This document shows positions 1-7,094 of a DNA stretch of 7,564 bases, piece by piece. This DNA comes from Verrucomicrobiota bacterium (GTDB lineage: Bacteria > Verrucomicrobiota > Verrucomicrobiia > Opitutales > UBA953): the NCBI GenBank assembly GCA_005798925.1, contig SYID01000026.1, positions 1 to 7,564 of the forward strand. The letters are read 5' to 3'. The translations under genes and the position numbers were made by a program. Each line of letters starts with the position of its first letter. Positions within the stretch are counted from its first letter, which is position 1. The notes under the pieces were generated by a model. It was not told where the DNA came from. It saw only the letters and a list, made by a program, of their open reading frames with translations, and made no database searches.

Positions 1-148
1 ACTTGCCGGAGCCGGATTCGCCGACGACCGCCAGCACCTCGCCGGCGGCCAGTTCGTAGCTCACCCCTTGGGCGGCGACGGTCTCGCGGTCACCGTTGCG
101 GAAGGTGACGCTGAGGTCCTGGACTTTCAGGAGGGGCTCGGCGGACAT
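1..148 (-). CDS. yejF: ABC transporter ATP-binding protein, YejF/DppD/OppD-like (partial, N-terminus only)
   Basis: The first 49 residues of an ATPase subunit are visible, read leftwards from an ATG at 148-146; the rest lies beyond base 1. The peptide begins MSAEPLLKVQDLSVTF, the usual first beta strand of an ABC ATPase, and reaches the Walker A P-loop GESGSGK at residues 43-49, where the window stops. The GESGSGK form is typical of oligopeptide/dipeptide/nickel importer ATPases (OppD, DppD, and the first half of YejF). It would power the importer encoded by the three genes upstream. It starts 49 bases after the binding-protein stop codon, and no purine-rich ribosome binding site is visible before it. 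Whether it is a double-length YejF (two fused ATPase domains, about 530 residues in E. coli) or a single-domain OppD/DppD type cannot be told from this fragment. The ABC call is secure; the symbol rests on the neighbours. Confidence 0.9.
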   Translation of the reverse strand, partial: MSAEPLLKVQDLSVTFRNGDRETVAAQGVSYELAAGEVLAVVGESGSGK

Positions 149-197
149 GGGTCGGAGGTTAGGTCGGGAGCGGAGGGAGGGGAAGGAAGAACGGCGG
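149..197 (-). other. Pyrimidine-rich spacer between binding-protein and ATPase genes
   Basis: These 49 bases separate the stop codon of the YejA-like gene from the ATG of the ATPase gene. Read in the direction of transcription, the spacer is strongly C/T-rich and has no AGGAGG-like ribosome binding site. I see no convincing stem-loop with a U-tract, so I do not call a terminator. Co-transcription of the ATPase with the genes before it is the simplest reading. Confidence 0.5.
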
Positions 198-2081
198 TCA
201 TTCCGCGCGCCAGCGATCCTCGATCACCGTCTTCGGTGCGCCGCGTGTCTTCCCTTCGCGGAAATCCCTGAGGTCGGTCTCGCGCTGGGCGGGGTCGAGC
301 CAGAAGAGGCCGTATTGGCCTGGGTCCTCGGCGGCGCGGACGTCGAAGCCCGCGGGGAACTTGACCCAGTTCCAGTGGGCGATGCGGTAGCCCGGCACCT
401 TGAAGCCGGGGATGAAGTCAGCCAGATCATGGATGCGGCGCTGCATCGCGAACGACAACTTGACCATCTCTTCCTCCTCGGTCGCGACGCGGAAGCGGTC
501 GATGAGGCCGTCGAGTTCGCGGTCATCGACACCGGTGATGTTGTTCGTCTGCCGCTTCGGCACCTTGCGTCCGTCGGCCAGGACTTCGACGGCGTTCTCG
601 GAGTGATGCGATTCCCAGAGCTGCGGGATACGGCTGGAGACCGACCAGGCCCAGAAGACGATGTCGTGGTTCTTCTCCATGACCTTGCGGTACATCGTCG
701 TGTGCTCGAGCGTCTCGGGGCGCAGTTCGACGCCGCAGCGGCGGGCGGACTCGACCAGCGTGGCCAGGTATTTGCGGCGGTCGGAGGTGTCGAAGGTGAG
801 GCGGAAGGAAAGGCGCTCGCCGGCGGCGTTGCGCAGGATGCCGTCGGCGTCGGCCGCGGCGAAGCCGGCCTTGGCGAAGGCGGCGCGGGCGAGCTCGGGC
901 GAATAGCGCCGGGCGCGGAGCGAGGGGTCGGTGAACTTGCCCAGGCCTTCGCTGAACTGCTGCAGGCGCTCGTAGTCGCCGCGGTAGAACCCGTCGATGA
1001 CGCGCTGGAAGTCCGTGGCGTGGTGCAGGCCGACGCGCACGTCGACGTCCGCGAGCAGCGGTCGCTGGGTGTTGATATAGAGCCCGTAGGGCGGGCGGGG
1101 GATGTCGTTGAAGAACTGGGCCTTGGTCAGGTAGCCGTTCTGATAGGCCTTCTTCTCGTTGGTCCCATACCAGTAGCGGGGCATCATGATCGGCATGAAG
1201 TCGATCTCGCCGGCGAGCAGCGACGAGTAGGCGCTGTCGAGGTCGCGGATGACGCCATAGTGGATGGCGCCGGGGTTGTAGCGATGGCGGTAGTATTTGC
1301 GACGGTCACCCCACCAGTCGCTGACGCGGGTGAGCGTGATCGACTTCTCCCGCAGGAAGCCGTCGGGCTTCACCTGGTAAGGGCCGGTGGTCGGGTGGAA
1401 GCGGTCATTGTAGGCCTTCTCGTAGTTGGGCCCGAAGTCCTTGAAGAACTGGCGGGGCGTCGGGCGCAGGCCGCCGAGGAGTTCCAGCTGGTAGGGCCGC
1501 TTGCGCGGGGCCTTCACCGCCAGCGTATGGTCGTCGTATTTCGTGACGCCGCCCCACTCGCGCGTGTAGTGGTCGGCATACCAGTCCGCCTTGGCCCAGG
1601 GGGAGCGGTGGAAGTAGAACGTGTAGAAGAAGTCATCGACCGTGACCGGCTGCCCGTCGGTGAACTTCGCGTCCGGATCGAGACGGAAGTATGCGGTCAT
1701 CCCGTCGGCCGACATCGCCCAGCTGGTCGCGAGGGCGGGGATGATCTCGTCGGTGTCCGGGTGTCCGGCGAGCAGTCCGAAGTCGTTGTTGTCGTAGAGC
1801 TCTCCGCGGAAGCCGTTGTTGGCGTTGGGCCCGACGCGCCGCAGCGTCGGCGGGGTCGAGGTCGTGAACTGCCGGAGCACGCCGCCGCGCACCGCGCGCG
1901 GGTCGGCGAATTCCGGCTGCGCCGAACCATCCTGCCAGACAAGGTCCTTGGGCAGGTCGGACGGCGTCGCGAAACGGAAGAAGTCCGGGTGCTCGGCGTA
2001 GAAGGCGGCGGCCTTGGGGTCCTGGTAGGTCTCGGCGCGGGCGACGCCGACGAGGCAAAGGAGGGCGAGGAGGAATCTCAT
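198..2081 (-). CDS. yejA: Periplasmic peptide-binding protein of a Yej-type ABC importer (SBP_bac_5 family)
   Basis: This 627-residue protein should be the extracytoplasmic binding subunit that captures peptides and delivers them to the two permeases. Residues 1-16 form a short signal peptide (MRFLLALLCLVGVARA) with an AxA signal-peptidase I site before Glu17; Cys9 is not in a good lipobox, so it is probably soluble rather than a lipoprotein. Family 5 features include GGVLRQF (66-72) at the start of the mature fold, then ELYDNND (94-100), FRLDPDAKFTDGQPVTVDD (132-150) and HPTTGPYQV (229-237). Later come YINTQRP, the RVGLHHATDF helix and the C-terminal pattern PGFKVPGYRIAHWNW. The length is close to E. 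coli YejA (about 604). I chose the ATG at 2081-2079 because it overlaps the previous gene's stop (ATGA) and begins the signal peptide. The frame stays open upstream to 2465, but that part overlaps the YejE gene and resembles no secretory leader. The ligand cannot be read from sequence; E. coli YejABEF is known to import microcin C and peptides. Confidence 0.9.
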   Translation of the reverse strand: MRFLLALLCLVGVARAETYQDPKAAAFYAEHPDFFRFATPSDLPKDLVWQDGSAQPEFADPRAVRGGVLRQFTTSTPPTLRRVGPNANNGFRGELYDNNDFGLLAGHPDTDEIIPALATSWAMSADGMTAYFRLDPDAKFTDGQPVTVDDFFYTFYFHRSPWAKADWYADHYTREWGGVTKYDDHTLAVKAPRKRPYQLELLGGLRPTPRQFFKDFGPNYEKAYNDRFHPTTGPYQVKPDGFLREKSITLTRVSDWWGDRRKYYRHRYNPGAIHYGVIRDLDSAYSSLLAGEIDFMPIMMPRYWYGTNEKKAYQNGYLTKAQFFNDIPRPPYGLYINTQRPLLADVDVRVGLHHATDFQRVIDGFYRGDYERLQQFSEGLGKFTDPSLRARRYSPELARAAFAKAGFAAADADGILRNAAGERLSFRLTFDTSDRRKYLATLVESARRCGVELRPETLEHTTMYRKVMEKNHDIVFWAWSVSSRIPQLWESHHSENAVEVLADGRKVPKRQTNNITGVDDRELDGLIDRFRVATEEEEMVKLSFAMQRRIHDLADFIPGFKVPGYRIAHWNWVKFPAGFDVRAAEDPGQYGLFWLDPAQRETDLRDFREGKTRGAPKTVIEDRWRAE

Positions 2082-3370
2082 CGTTGTTGGCGGCGGAGGT
2101 CGAAGGCGTCCTGCGACGCTTCGCCGATGGAGTTGATCATGACCATGGTGCCGACGAGGCAGCCGAGGGTCGGGCCGAGGATCCACCACGCATGCCAGTT
2201 CTCCTTCGCCTGGTGGAGGAGGTCGCCCCAGGAAGGTTCGGTGGGCGGCAGGCCGAAGCCGAGGTAGTCGAGCGCCGAGAGCGAGAAGACCAAGCCGTGC
2301 AGGCTGAACGGCAATGTGGTCAGGATGACGGTCGCGCAATTCGGCAGGACGTGGCTCCAGATGATGCGGGCATGGCCGGCGCCGAGCGCGCGGGAGGCGG
2401 TCACGAAATCCCGCGCGGAGACCTGGTAGGCCGCGGCGCGGAGCTGTTGCGCCAGCCCGATCCACGAGAAGGCCACGAGGATCAGGATGAGGATCGCCAG
2501 CGAGGGTTCCAGCAGGCTCGCGAGGAAGATGATGGCGTAGAGGAAGGGGATGTTGGACCAGACTTCCATCACCCTTTGCAAGACGAGGTCGAACCTGCCG
2601 CCGAAGTAGCCCATCGCCGCCCCGAGCGTCAGGCCGACGCCGTAGACGCAGGGCAGGAAGATGATGGCGGCGAGGAGCAGCATCCGGAAGCCGCCGAAGA
2701 GCCGCGCGACGATGTCATGCCCGGATTCGTCGGTCCCGAGCCAGTGGCCGTCCAGGCCGGGCGGGCAGGGCGAAGGAATCAGGGTGCGCAGGCCTTCGCC
2801 CGGGGTCCAGTCGGTGCGGTCCGCGGCGGGCACGCGGCGTACGAGTTCGCCGGCCGAGAATTTCGCGCGCGCGACCGTGGCGCCGTCGGCGAGGAGGCGG
2901 GCGTCGCCTTCGGGTCGCCCGTTGATGATCGTCCAGACCTGCCGACGGGTGCCGTCGGCGTTCAAGGAGAAGATGCGTCCTTCGGCGATCAGGCCGCGCG
3001 GATCCTGCCAGCGGCCTTGGGCGTCGCGCGAGACGGCGGGCATGACCTCGCAGACCTCGTCGGGCGCGAAGGGCACCGGGGGCATGACGAGCCAGCCGCG
3101 GCCGTCGCGCTTCAGTTCCTCGGCGAGGAGGCGATAGTTGGGTTCCCCTTCGATCTTCAGCCCGAGTTCCCGGCCGGACACGTAGCCGGCGAAGACCGGG
3201 AAGCGCGTGACGCCGTCGACCCGGAGGACGAGGGGGCGGTGGCCGACGAGCAACGGGCCGAGCAGCGCGAGGACCGACAGCGCCAGCAGCGCGAGCAACG
3301 ACCACCAGCCGGCGCGATGCCGGCGGAAGCGCGCGAAGCGCTGCAGGGTGATGGGGTCGAGCAGGCTCAT
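2078..3370 (-). CDS. yejE: ABC importer inner-membrane permease, YejE-like
   Basis: This 430-residue permease is the second membrane subunit of the importer. The N-terminus (RFARFRRHRAGWWSLLALLALSVL, in part) matches the OppC/YejE pattern of a basic cytoplasmic start followed by a first membrane helix at about 23-42. The core motif WLGTDESGHDIVARLFGG lies at 210-227, followed by membrane segments at about 229-256, 276-303, 343-371 and 396-415. The cytoplasmic EAA loop that docks on the ATPase is at about 320-345 (FVTASRALGAGHARIIWSHVLPN). LDYLGFGLPPTEPSWGDLL (367-385) and IGEASQDAFD (415-424) match E. coli YejE closely. It is about 90 residues longer than E. coli YejE (341), with the extra sequence in the hydrophilic region of about 105-205, after the first helix and predicted periplasmic. 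The ATG overlaps the YejB-like stop by 4 bases (ATGA), and its own TGA overlaps the start of the binding-protein gene in the same way, suggesting coupled translation. Confidence 0.92.
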   Translation of the reverse strand: MSLLDPITLQRFARFRRHRAGWWSLLALLALSVLALLGPLLVGHRPLVLRVDGVTRFPVFAGYVSGRELGLKIEGEPNYRLLAEELKRDGRGWLVMPPVPFAPDEVCEVMPAVSRDAQGRWQDPRGLIAEGRIFSLNADGTRRQVWTIINGRPEGDARLLADGATVARAKFSAGELVRRVPAADRTDWTPGEGLRTLIPSPCPPGLDGHWLGTDESGHDIVARLFGGFRMLLLAAIIFLPCVYGVGLTLGAAMGYFGGRFDLVLQRVMEVWSNIPFLYAIIFLASLLEPSLAILILILVAFSWIGLAQQLRAAAYQVSARDFVTASRALGAGHARIIWSHVLPNCATVILTTLPFSLHGLVFSLSALDYLGFGLPPTEPSWGDLLHQAKENWHAWWILGPTLGCLVGTMVMINSIGEASQDAFDLRRQQR

Positions 3371-4620
3371 GCGGATTTGTCGAACCGGATGCGCGGGTCG
3401 ACGGCGGCGACGCAGAGGTCGGAGACGATGTTGCCGAGGAGCATCGCCAGGCTGGAGAGCGTGAGGAGCCCGAGGAACACCGGGAAGTTGCGGTGCGTGA
3501 GGGCGTCGTAGCCCAGCAGCCCTAGCCCGGGGATGTTGAACGTCACCTCGATCAGGAACGAGCCGGTGAGGAAGAAACCGAGGTTGCCGCCGAAGGTGGC
3601 CGCGAGCGGGATGAGCGCGTTACGCAGGGCGTGCACGTAGACGATGCGTCCGTGACTCAGGCCTTTGGCCTTGGCGGTGCGGACGTAATCGGCGGCGAGA
3701 TTGTCCAGCAGGCCGTTGCGCGTGAAGAGGGTCAGCGCGGTGAAGGCGCCCACCATCTCGCACGCGAGCGGGACGACGGTATGATGCAGGCGGCCGCCCC
3801 AGGTGAGCGAGTCCCAGTCGAAGCCCTTGGTCGGGAACCAGCCGAGTTGGAAGCACAGGAACTGCAGGGCGGCGACGGCGAGGATGAAGCCGGGGATGGA
3901 ATAAAGAACGAAGAGCACCTGCGAAGAGCCGCGGTCGAACCAGCCGTCGCGCTTCAGCCCCTTGGCCACGCCGAGCGGGATCGAGATGCCGTAGGCGAGG
4001 AGCAGGGACCAGGCGCCGAACCACGCCGAGATCGGCAGGCGTTCCTTGATCTCGTCCCAGACCGGCCGGTCGCTCGTCGTCGAATCCCCCAGCTCGCCTT
4101 GCAGGAGGCCGGCGTAGGCGCGGCGATAGACGAGCACGCGCGGCGCTCTCTCGGGATCGTCCGGCAAAGGGGCCGCCTCGGCGCGCCAATCGGGCCGGAT
4201 GAGCTTACGGTCGGCGGGCGTGACCGCGTAGCCGCCGTGGGCGGCTTCCACGGCGAGCTTCAAAGGCGAGCCCTCCGCTTGGTCATCGGCGACCTCGGCT
4301 TCGGCCTTGCCGTCTTTGTCGAGTCGCACGGTCACCCAGTCGGCCGGGCCGGGCAGGGCGCCGAGCCAGATGGCGTAGGCTTCGAGAAGGGGGCGGTCGA
4401 AGCCGTAGCGCCGGCGCAGGTTGTCGAGTTCCTCCGGCGAGGCGGGGCCGGACGGGCGGGCGGCGGAGGTCTGTTTCCGGTTCTCGGCCTGCTGCCGCTC
4501 GGCCATGGCTTGTTCGATCGGGCCGCCGGGAACGAAGCGGGTGAAGCAGAACGCGACGAAAGTGATGCCCACGAAGGTCAGTGGGACTAGCAGCAACCGT
4601 CTGAGGACGTAGTCGCGCAT
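3367..4620 (-). CDS. yejB: ABC importer inner-membrane permease, YejB-like (first gene of the operon)
   Basis: This 417-residue protein is the first membrane subunit. It starts MRDYVLRRLLLVPLTFVGI, the standard N-terminus of DppB/OppB/YejB permeases, with TRFVPGGPIEQA at 27-38 and RRYGFDRPLLEAYAIWLG at about 70-87. Membrane segments are visible at about 9-28, 198-219, 234-258, 281-300, 336-360 and 380-404. The EAA loop is DYVRTAKAKGLSHGRIVYVH (311-330) followed by ALRNALIP. The C-terminus, with FLTGSFLIEVTFNIPGLGLLG and VDPRIRFD, corresponds closely to the ends of E. coli YejB. It is about 50 residues longer than E. coli YejB (364), because a charged insertion at about 91-170 lies between the first helix and the GDS motif (178-180), predicted to face the periplasm. 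The ATG at 4620-4618 has a good ribosome binding site six bases upstream, fixing the start and marking the head of the operon. Confidence 0.92.
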   Translation of the reverse strand: MRDYVLRRLLLVPLTFVGITFVAFCFTRFVPGGPIEQAMAERQQAENRKQTSAARPSGPASPEELDNLRRRYGFDRPLLEAYAIWLGALPGPADWVTVRLDKDGKAEAEVADDQAEGSPLKLAVEAAHGGYAVTPADRKLIRPDWRAEAAPLPDDPERAPRVLVYRRAYAGLLQGELGDSTTSDRPVWDEIKERLPISAWFGAWSLLLAYGISIPLGVAKGLKRDGWFDRGSSQVLFVLYSIPGFILAVAALQFLCFQLGWFPTKGFDWDSLTWGGRLHHTVVPLACEMVGAFTALTLFTRNGLLDNLAADYVRTAKAKGLSHGRIVYVHALRNALIPLAATFGGNLGFFLTGSFLIEVTFNIPGLGLLGYDALTHRNFPVFLGLLTLSSLAMLLGNIVSDLCVAAVDPRIRFDKSA

Positions 4621-4712
4621 CGCGGGTCCCCCTTAGGCCATGCAGGGCGGGGAAGGGGTCAACCCGAAAGGACTCGGCTTGCACCGGTCCGTGGCCTCGG
4701 CAACTTGGACGC
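4621..4712. promoter_or_regulatory. Divergent intergenic region, presumed promoters for the importer operon and the acyltransferase-synthetase gene
   Basis: The yejB-like and aas-like genes are transcribed away from each other and are only 92 bases apart, so promoters for both must lie here or within the neighbouring genes. I see no confident -35/-10 pair. TTGACC on the minus strand (4662-4657) resembles a -35 box, but no good -10 follows at the right distance. No strong inverted repeat marks an operator. Confidence 0.4.
4627..4634 (-). promoter_or_regulatory. Ribosome binding site of the yejB-like gene
   Basis: On the minus strand the sequence reads AAGGGGGA, ending six bases before the ATG at 4620. 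This is the clearest Shine-Dalgarno-like site in the window. It supports the chosen start codon and the view that this gene leads the operon; the downstream genes use stop-start overlaps instead. Confidence 0.65.
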
Positions 4713-7043
4713 GTGCCTCTGCTTCATCTTCTCGGCTGGATCCTGCTGGCTTTGCTGGCGGCCTGCGCCGTCGTCGTCTGCCTGCTGCTCACCGCCTTTC
4801 TTCTCGCCTTCGTCTGCCGCGCGGCCCGTCGGCATCCGACCATGTCGTTGGGTTATTGCGCCGTGCAGACGGCCTGCTGGCTTTTCCTGAGGTGTTTCTA
4901 CCGGATCCGGGTCCGCGGACTCGAGCACATCCCCGAGCAGGGCGGCGCGCTCCTCATCGCCAACCACGTGGCCTACGTCGACGTCCTCCTCGTCGGCGTG
5001 ATGTCGCGCCGGCCGGTGCGCTTCCTTTCCTGGGAAGGCTTCGAACGCCGGCCGGTGATGCGTTTCCTGACGCGGACCATGGGGACCATCCCGGTCGCCG
5101 AGACGAAGGCCAAGGACGCGATCCAGAAGTCGGCCGAAGCGCTCAAGGCCGGTGAGGTGGTCTGCATCTTCCCGGAAGGAAGCCTGACGCGGAACGGCGG
5201 GATTCTGCCGCTGCGCAAGGGGTTCGAACTGATCGCCCGCCGCGGCGAGGCGCCCGTCGTGCCGCTGGCGATCGACGGCATGTGGGGCTCTTTGTTCAGT
5301 TTCAGCGGCGGCAAGTTCTTCTGGAAGATGCCGAAGCATTTCCCGCGGCCGGTCACCATGGTCGTCGGCCGGCCGTTCGCGGCCGCGGAGCATGCCGCCA
5401 CGCGTCTTCGCCTGCTCGAACTGGCGGCGGAGGCCTTCGCGATGCGCGCCTCCCTCGGGGGGCATCTCGGTCGCGAGGTCGCCGCCGGCCTGGCGAAGAA
5501 GGGCGGAGCGGTCGCCTTGGTCGACCGGACCTCGGCGCGCCGGGAATTCGGCGGCGCCACCTTGCTCGCCTTGTCCTGGGCCTTCGCGGGCGAGCTGAGG
5601 AGACGGACTTCCGCCAAGCGCGTCGCCATCGTGCTGCCTCCGGGCGTGGCGGCGGCGGTCGCCAACCTCGGCTGCCTGCTAGCCGACAAGGTGCCGGTGA
5701 ACCTCAATTTCTCCCTCGGACGCGAGCAGGCCTTGTCCTGCATGCGGCGCGCCGAGGTCGAACTCGTGGTGACCGCAGGTGCCTTCCGGAGCAAGCTGGA
5801 CGAGAAGTTCCCCGACTTCCCCTGGGGCGACCGCGTCCTGGACGTCGCGGATTTCCTGACGGCTCACCCGCGCGCCGATCTCGCCTGGCGGATCGCGCTC
5901 ATCCGCGTCCTGCCGGCCTCCTGGACGTGCGCGTTTCTGGGACTGCCGAAGCACGGCGGCGAAGCCGAGGCCGCGCTGCTCTTCACCAGCGGCAGTTCCG
6001 GCCAGCCGAAGGGCGTACGTCTCTCGCATCGCAACATCCTCGCCAACCTCCGCCAGATCGAGGACGCCGACATCCTGCCGGACTCCGCCGTCCTGCTCAG
6101 CAGCCTCCCGGTCTTCCATAGCTTCGGCTTCACCATCGGCCTCTGGTATTGTCTCTCGCGCGAGCCTCGTCTCGTGACCTTGCCTTCGCCGCTCGACGCC
6201 GCCGCGGCCGTCAAGGCCATCAAGGAGGAGAAGGTCACGGTCGTCGTCGGCACGCCCACGTTCCTGCGTCCCTATCTCCGTCGAGGCACCGCGGCCGACT
6301 TCGCTTCGCTCGAATGGGCGGTCGTGGGCGCCGAGAAATGCCCGGCCGACCTCGTCGACGCCTTCGCGAACCAGCTCGAGACGCCGATGCTCGAAGGGTA
6401 TGGCATCACCGAGACCAGCCCGGTGCTTTCGGTCAACGTCCCTGACCGGGCCGATCCCGAGGCGCCTGAAGGCGTCTGGGTCGGCAATGTCCGTGGGTCC
6501 GTCGGGCGCCCCGTCATCGGTGTCGCCGTGCGTTTCCTCGATCCCACGACCGGCGAAGTCCTGCCGAGCGGGCAGGTCGGCCTCCTCGAGATCAGGGGCG
6601 CGAACGTCTTCATGGGTTACCTCGACGCCGAGCAGACCGCCAAGGCGATGACTCCGGACGGTTGGTATCGCACCGGCGACCTGGCCCGGCTGGACGACGA
6701 CGGTTTCCTGCATCTGGCCGGACGTCTCTCCCGCTTCTCGAAGATCGGCGGCGAGATGGTCCCGCACGGCACCGTCGAGGAGGCGCTGCGCAAGGTCATG
6801 GGGCTCGGCGACGCCGTCGAACTCAAGGTCGCGGTGGCGAGCACGGCCGACCCGCTCAAAGGCGAACAGCTCGTGGTGCTGCATACCGAGGAGGTGGATG
6901 TCGAGGCGGTCCGCGCCGCGCTGACCGCCGAGGGCCTGGCCAACCTATGGATTCCCAAGGTGTTCAAGAAGGTGCCGGGCATCCCGATTTTAGGCACGGG
7001 CAAGCTGGATTTGCACAAGTTGCGGGAGCTGGCACAGGGCTGA
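4713..7043 (+). CDS. aas: Bifunctional phospholipid acyltransferase / acyl-ACP (acyl-CoA) synthetase, Aas-like
   Basis: This 776-residue membrane-anchored enzyme should activate fatty acids with ATP and pass acyl chains to lysophospholipid, as E. coli Aas does (719 residues). It begins with a long hydrophobic segment (about 2-34), then a second hydrophobic stretch (46-62). The PlsC-type acyltransferase domain spans about 65-245, with catalytic NHVAYVD (HX4D, His85 and Asp90), FPEGS (153-157) and PVVPLAIDG (181-189). The AMP-forming synthetase domain spans about 265-776: P-loop FTSGSSGQPKG (424-434), YGITETSP (563-570), YRTGDLA (652-658) with Asp656, the hinge region GRLSRFSKIGGEMV (670-683), and GTGKLD (761-766) with the conserved Lys764. 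All key motifs look intact. The start is GTG at 4713: the frame is closed by a stop at 4602-4604, no other usual start lies between, and the next ATG (4842) would remove the membrane segment. No clear ribosome binding site is visible. Unlike many proteobacterial homologues it carries no fused LplT-type (MFS) transporter. Exact acyl donor and acceptor are inferred from the family. Confidence 0.88.
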   Translation: MPLLHLLGWILLALLAACAVVVCLLLTAFLLAFVCRAARRHPTMSLGYCAVQTACWLFLRCFYRIRVRGLEHIPEQGGALLIANHVAYVDVLLVGVMSRRPVRFLSWEGFERRPVMRFLTRTMGTIPVAETKAKDAIQKSAEALKAGEVVCIFPEGSLTRNGGILPLRKGFELIARRGEAPVVPLAIDGMWGSLFSFSGGKFFWKMPKHFPRPVTMVVGRPFAAAEHAATRLRLLELAAEAFAMRASLGGHLGREVAAGLAKKGGAVALVDRTSARREFGGATLLALSWAFAGELRRRTSAKRVAIVLPPGVAAAVANLGCLLADKVPVNLNFSLGREQALSCMRRAEVELVVTAGAFRSKLDEKFPDFPWGDRVLDVADFLTAHPRADLAWRIALIRVLPASWTCAFLGLPKHGGEAEAALLFTSGSSGQPKGVRLSHRNILANLRQIEDADILPDSAVLLSSLPVFHSFGFTIGLWYCLSREPRLVTLPSPLDAAAAVKAIKEEKVTVVVGTPTFLRPYLRRGTAADFASLEWAVVGAEKCPADLVDAFANQLETPMLEGYGITETSPVLSVNVPDRADPEAPEGVWVGNVRGSVGRPVIGVAVRFLDPTTGEVLPSGQVGLLEIRGANVFMGYLDAEQTAKAMTPDGWYRTGDLARLDDDGFLHLAGRLSRFSKIGGEMVPHGTVEEALRKVMGLGDAVELKVAVASTADPLKGEQLVVLHTEEVDVEAVRAALTAEGLANLWIPKVFKKVPGIPILGTGKLDLHKLRELAQG

Positions 7044-7094
7044 CACGCTTTTGGCTCGCTTGTGGCTTAGGGTCGATTGTCCTCACCGACGAAC
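7044..7094 (+). other. Short intergenic spacer before the glycogen phosphorylase gene
   Basis: These 51 bases lie between the aas-like stop codon and the phosphorylase ATG. I see neither a stem-loop terminator nor a strong ribosome binding site. The region is somewhat richer in T than its surroundings (for example CTTTTGGCTCGCTTGTGG), which could fit a promoter, but no box pair is convincing. Whether the two genes are co-transcribed is open. Confidence 0.35.

Noticed and set aside
96..2267. A 723-codon open frame on the plus strand opposite the binding-protein gene
   Set aside because: The translation is Gly/Val/Glu/Arg-rich with no recognisable motif, as expected antisense to a GC-rich gene. 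The minus-strand frame gives a clear YejA-like protein with a signal peptide.
2082..2465. N-terminal extension of the binding protein to an upstream start at 2465
   Set aside because: It would overlap the permease gene by nearly 400 bases and bury the signal peptide in the interior. The ATGA junction at 2081-2078 is a far better start.
2084..3511. A 475-codon open frame on the plus strand opposite the YejE-like permease
   Set aside because: Low-complexity Glu/Ala/Gly/Arg sequence with no domain; the opposite strand encodes an unmistakable permease.
3631..4590. A 319-codon open frame on the plus strand opposite the YejB-like permease
   Set aside because: Same antisense composition artefact; no motif, and the permease on the other strand is certain.
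4632..4662. A possible minus-strand promoter (TTGACC with CCTAAG) before the yejB-like gene
   Set aside because: The 19-base gap is too long, the -10 match is poor, and the transcript would start inside the ribosome binding site.
5679..6884. A 401-codon open frame on the minus strand within the aas-like gene
   Set aside because: Composition is that of an antisense shadow, and the plus strand carries all AMP-binding enzyme motifs in order.
7040..7080. A possible promoter for glgP (CTGACA with CTTAGG or GATTGT)
   Set aside because: Box matches are weak and the spacings (about 20 or more bases) are wrong; I cannot separate this from chance.
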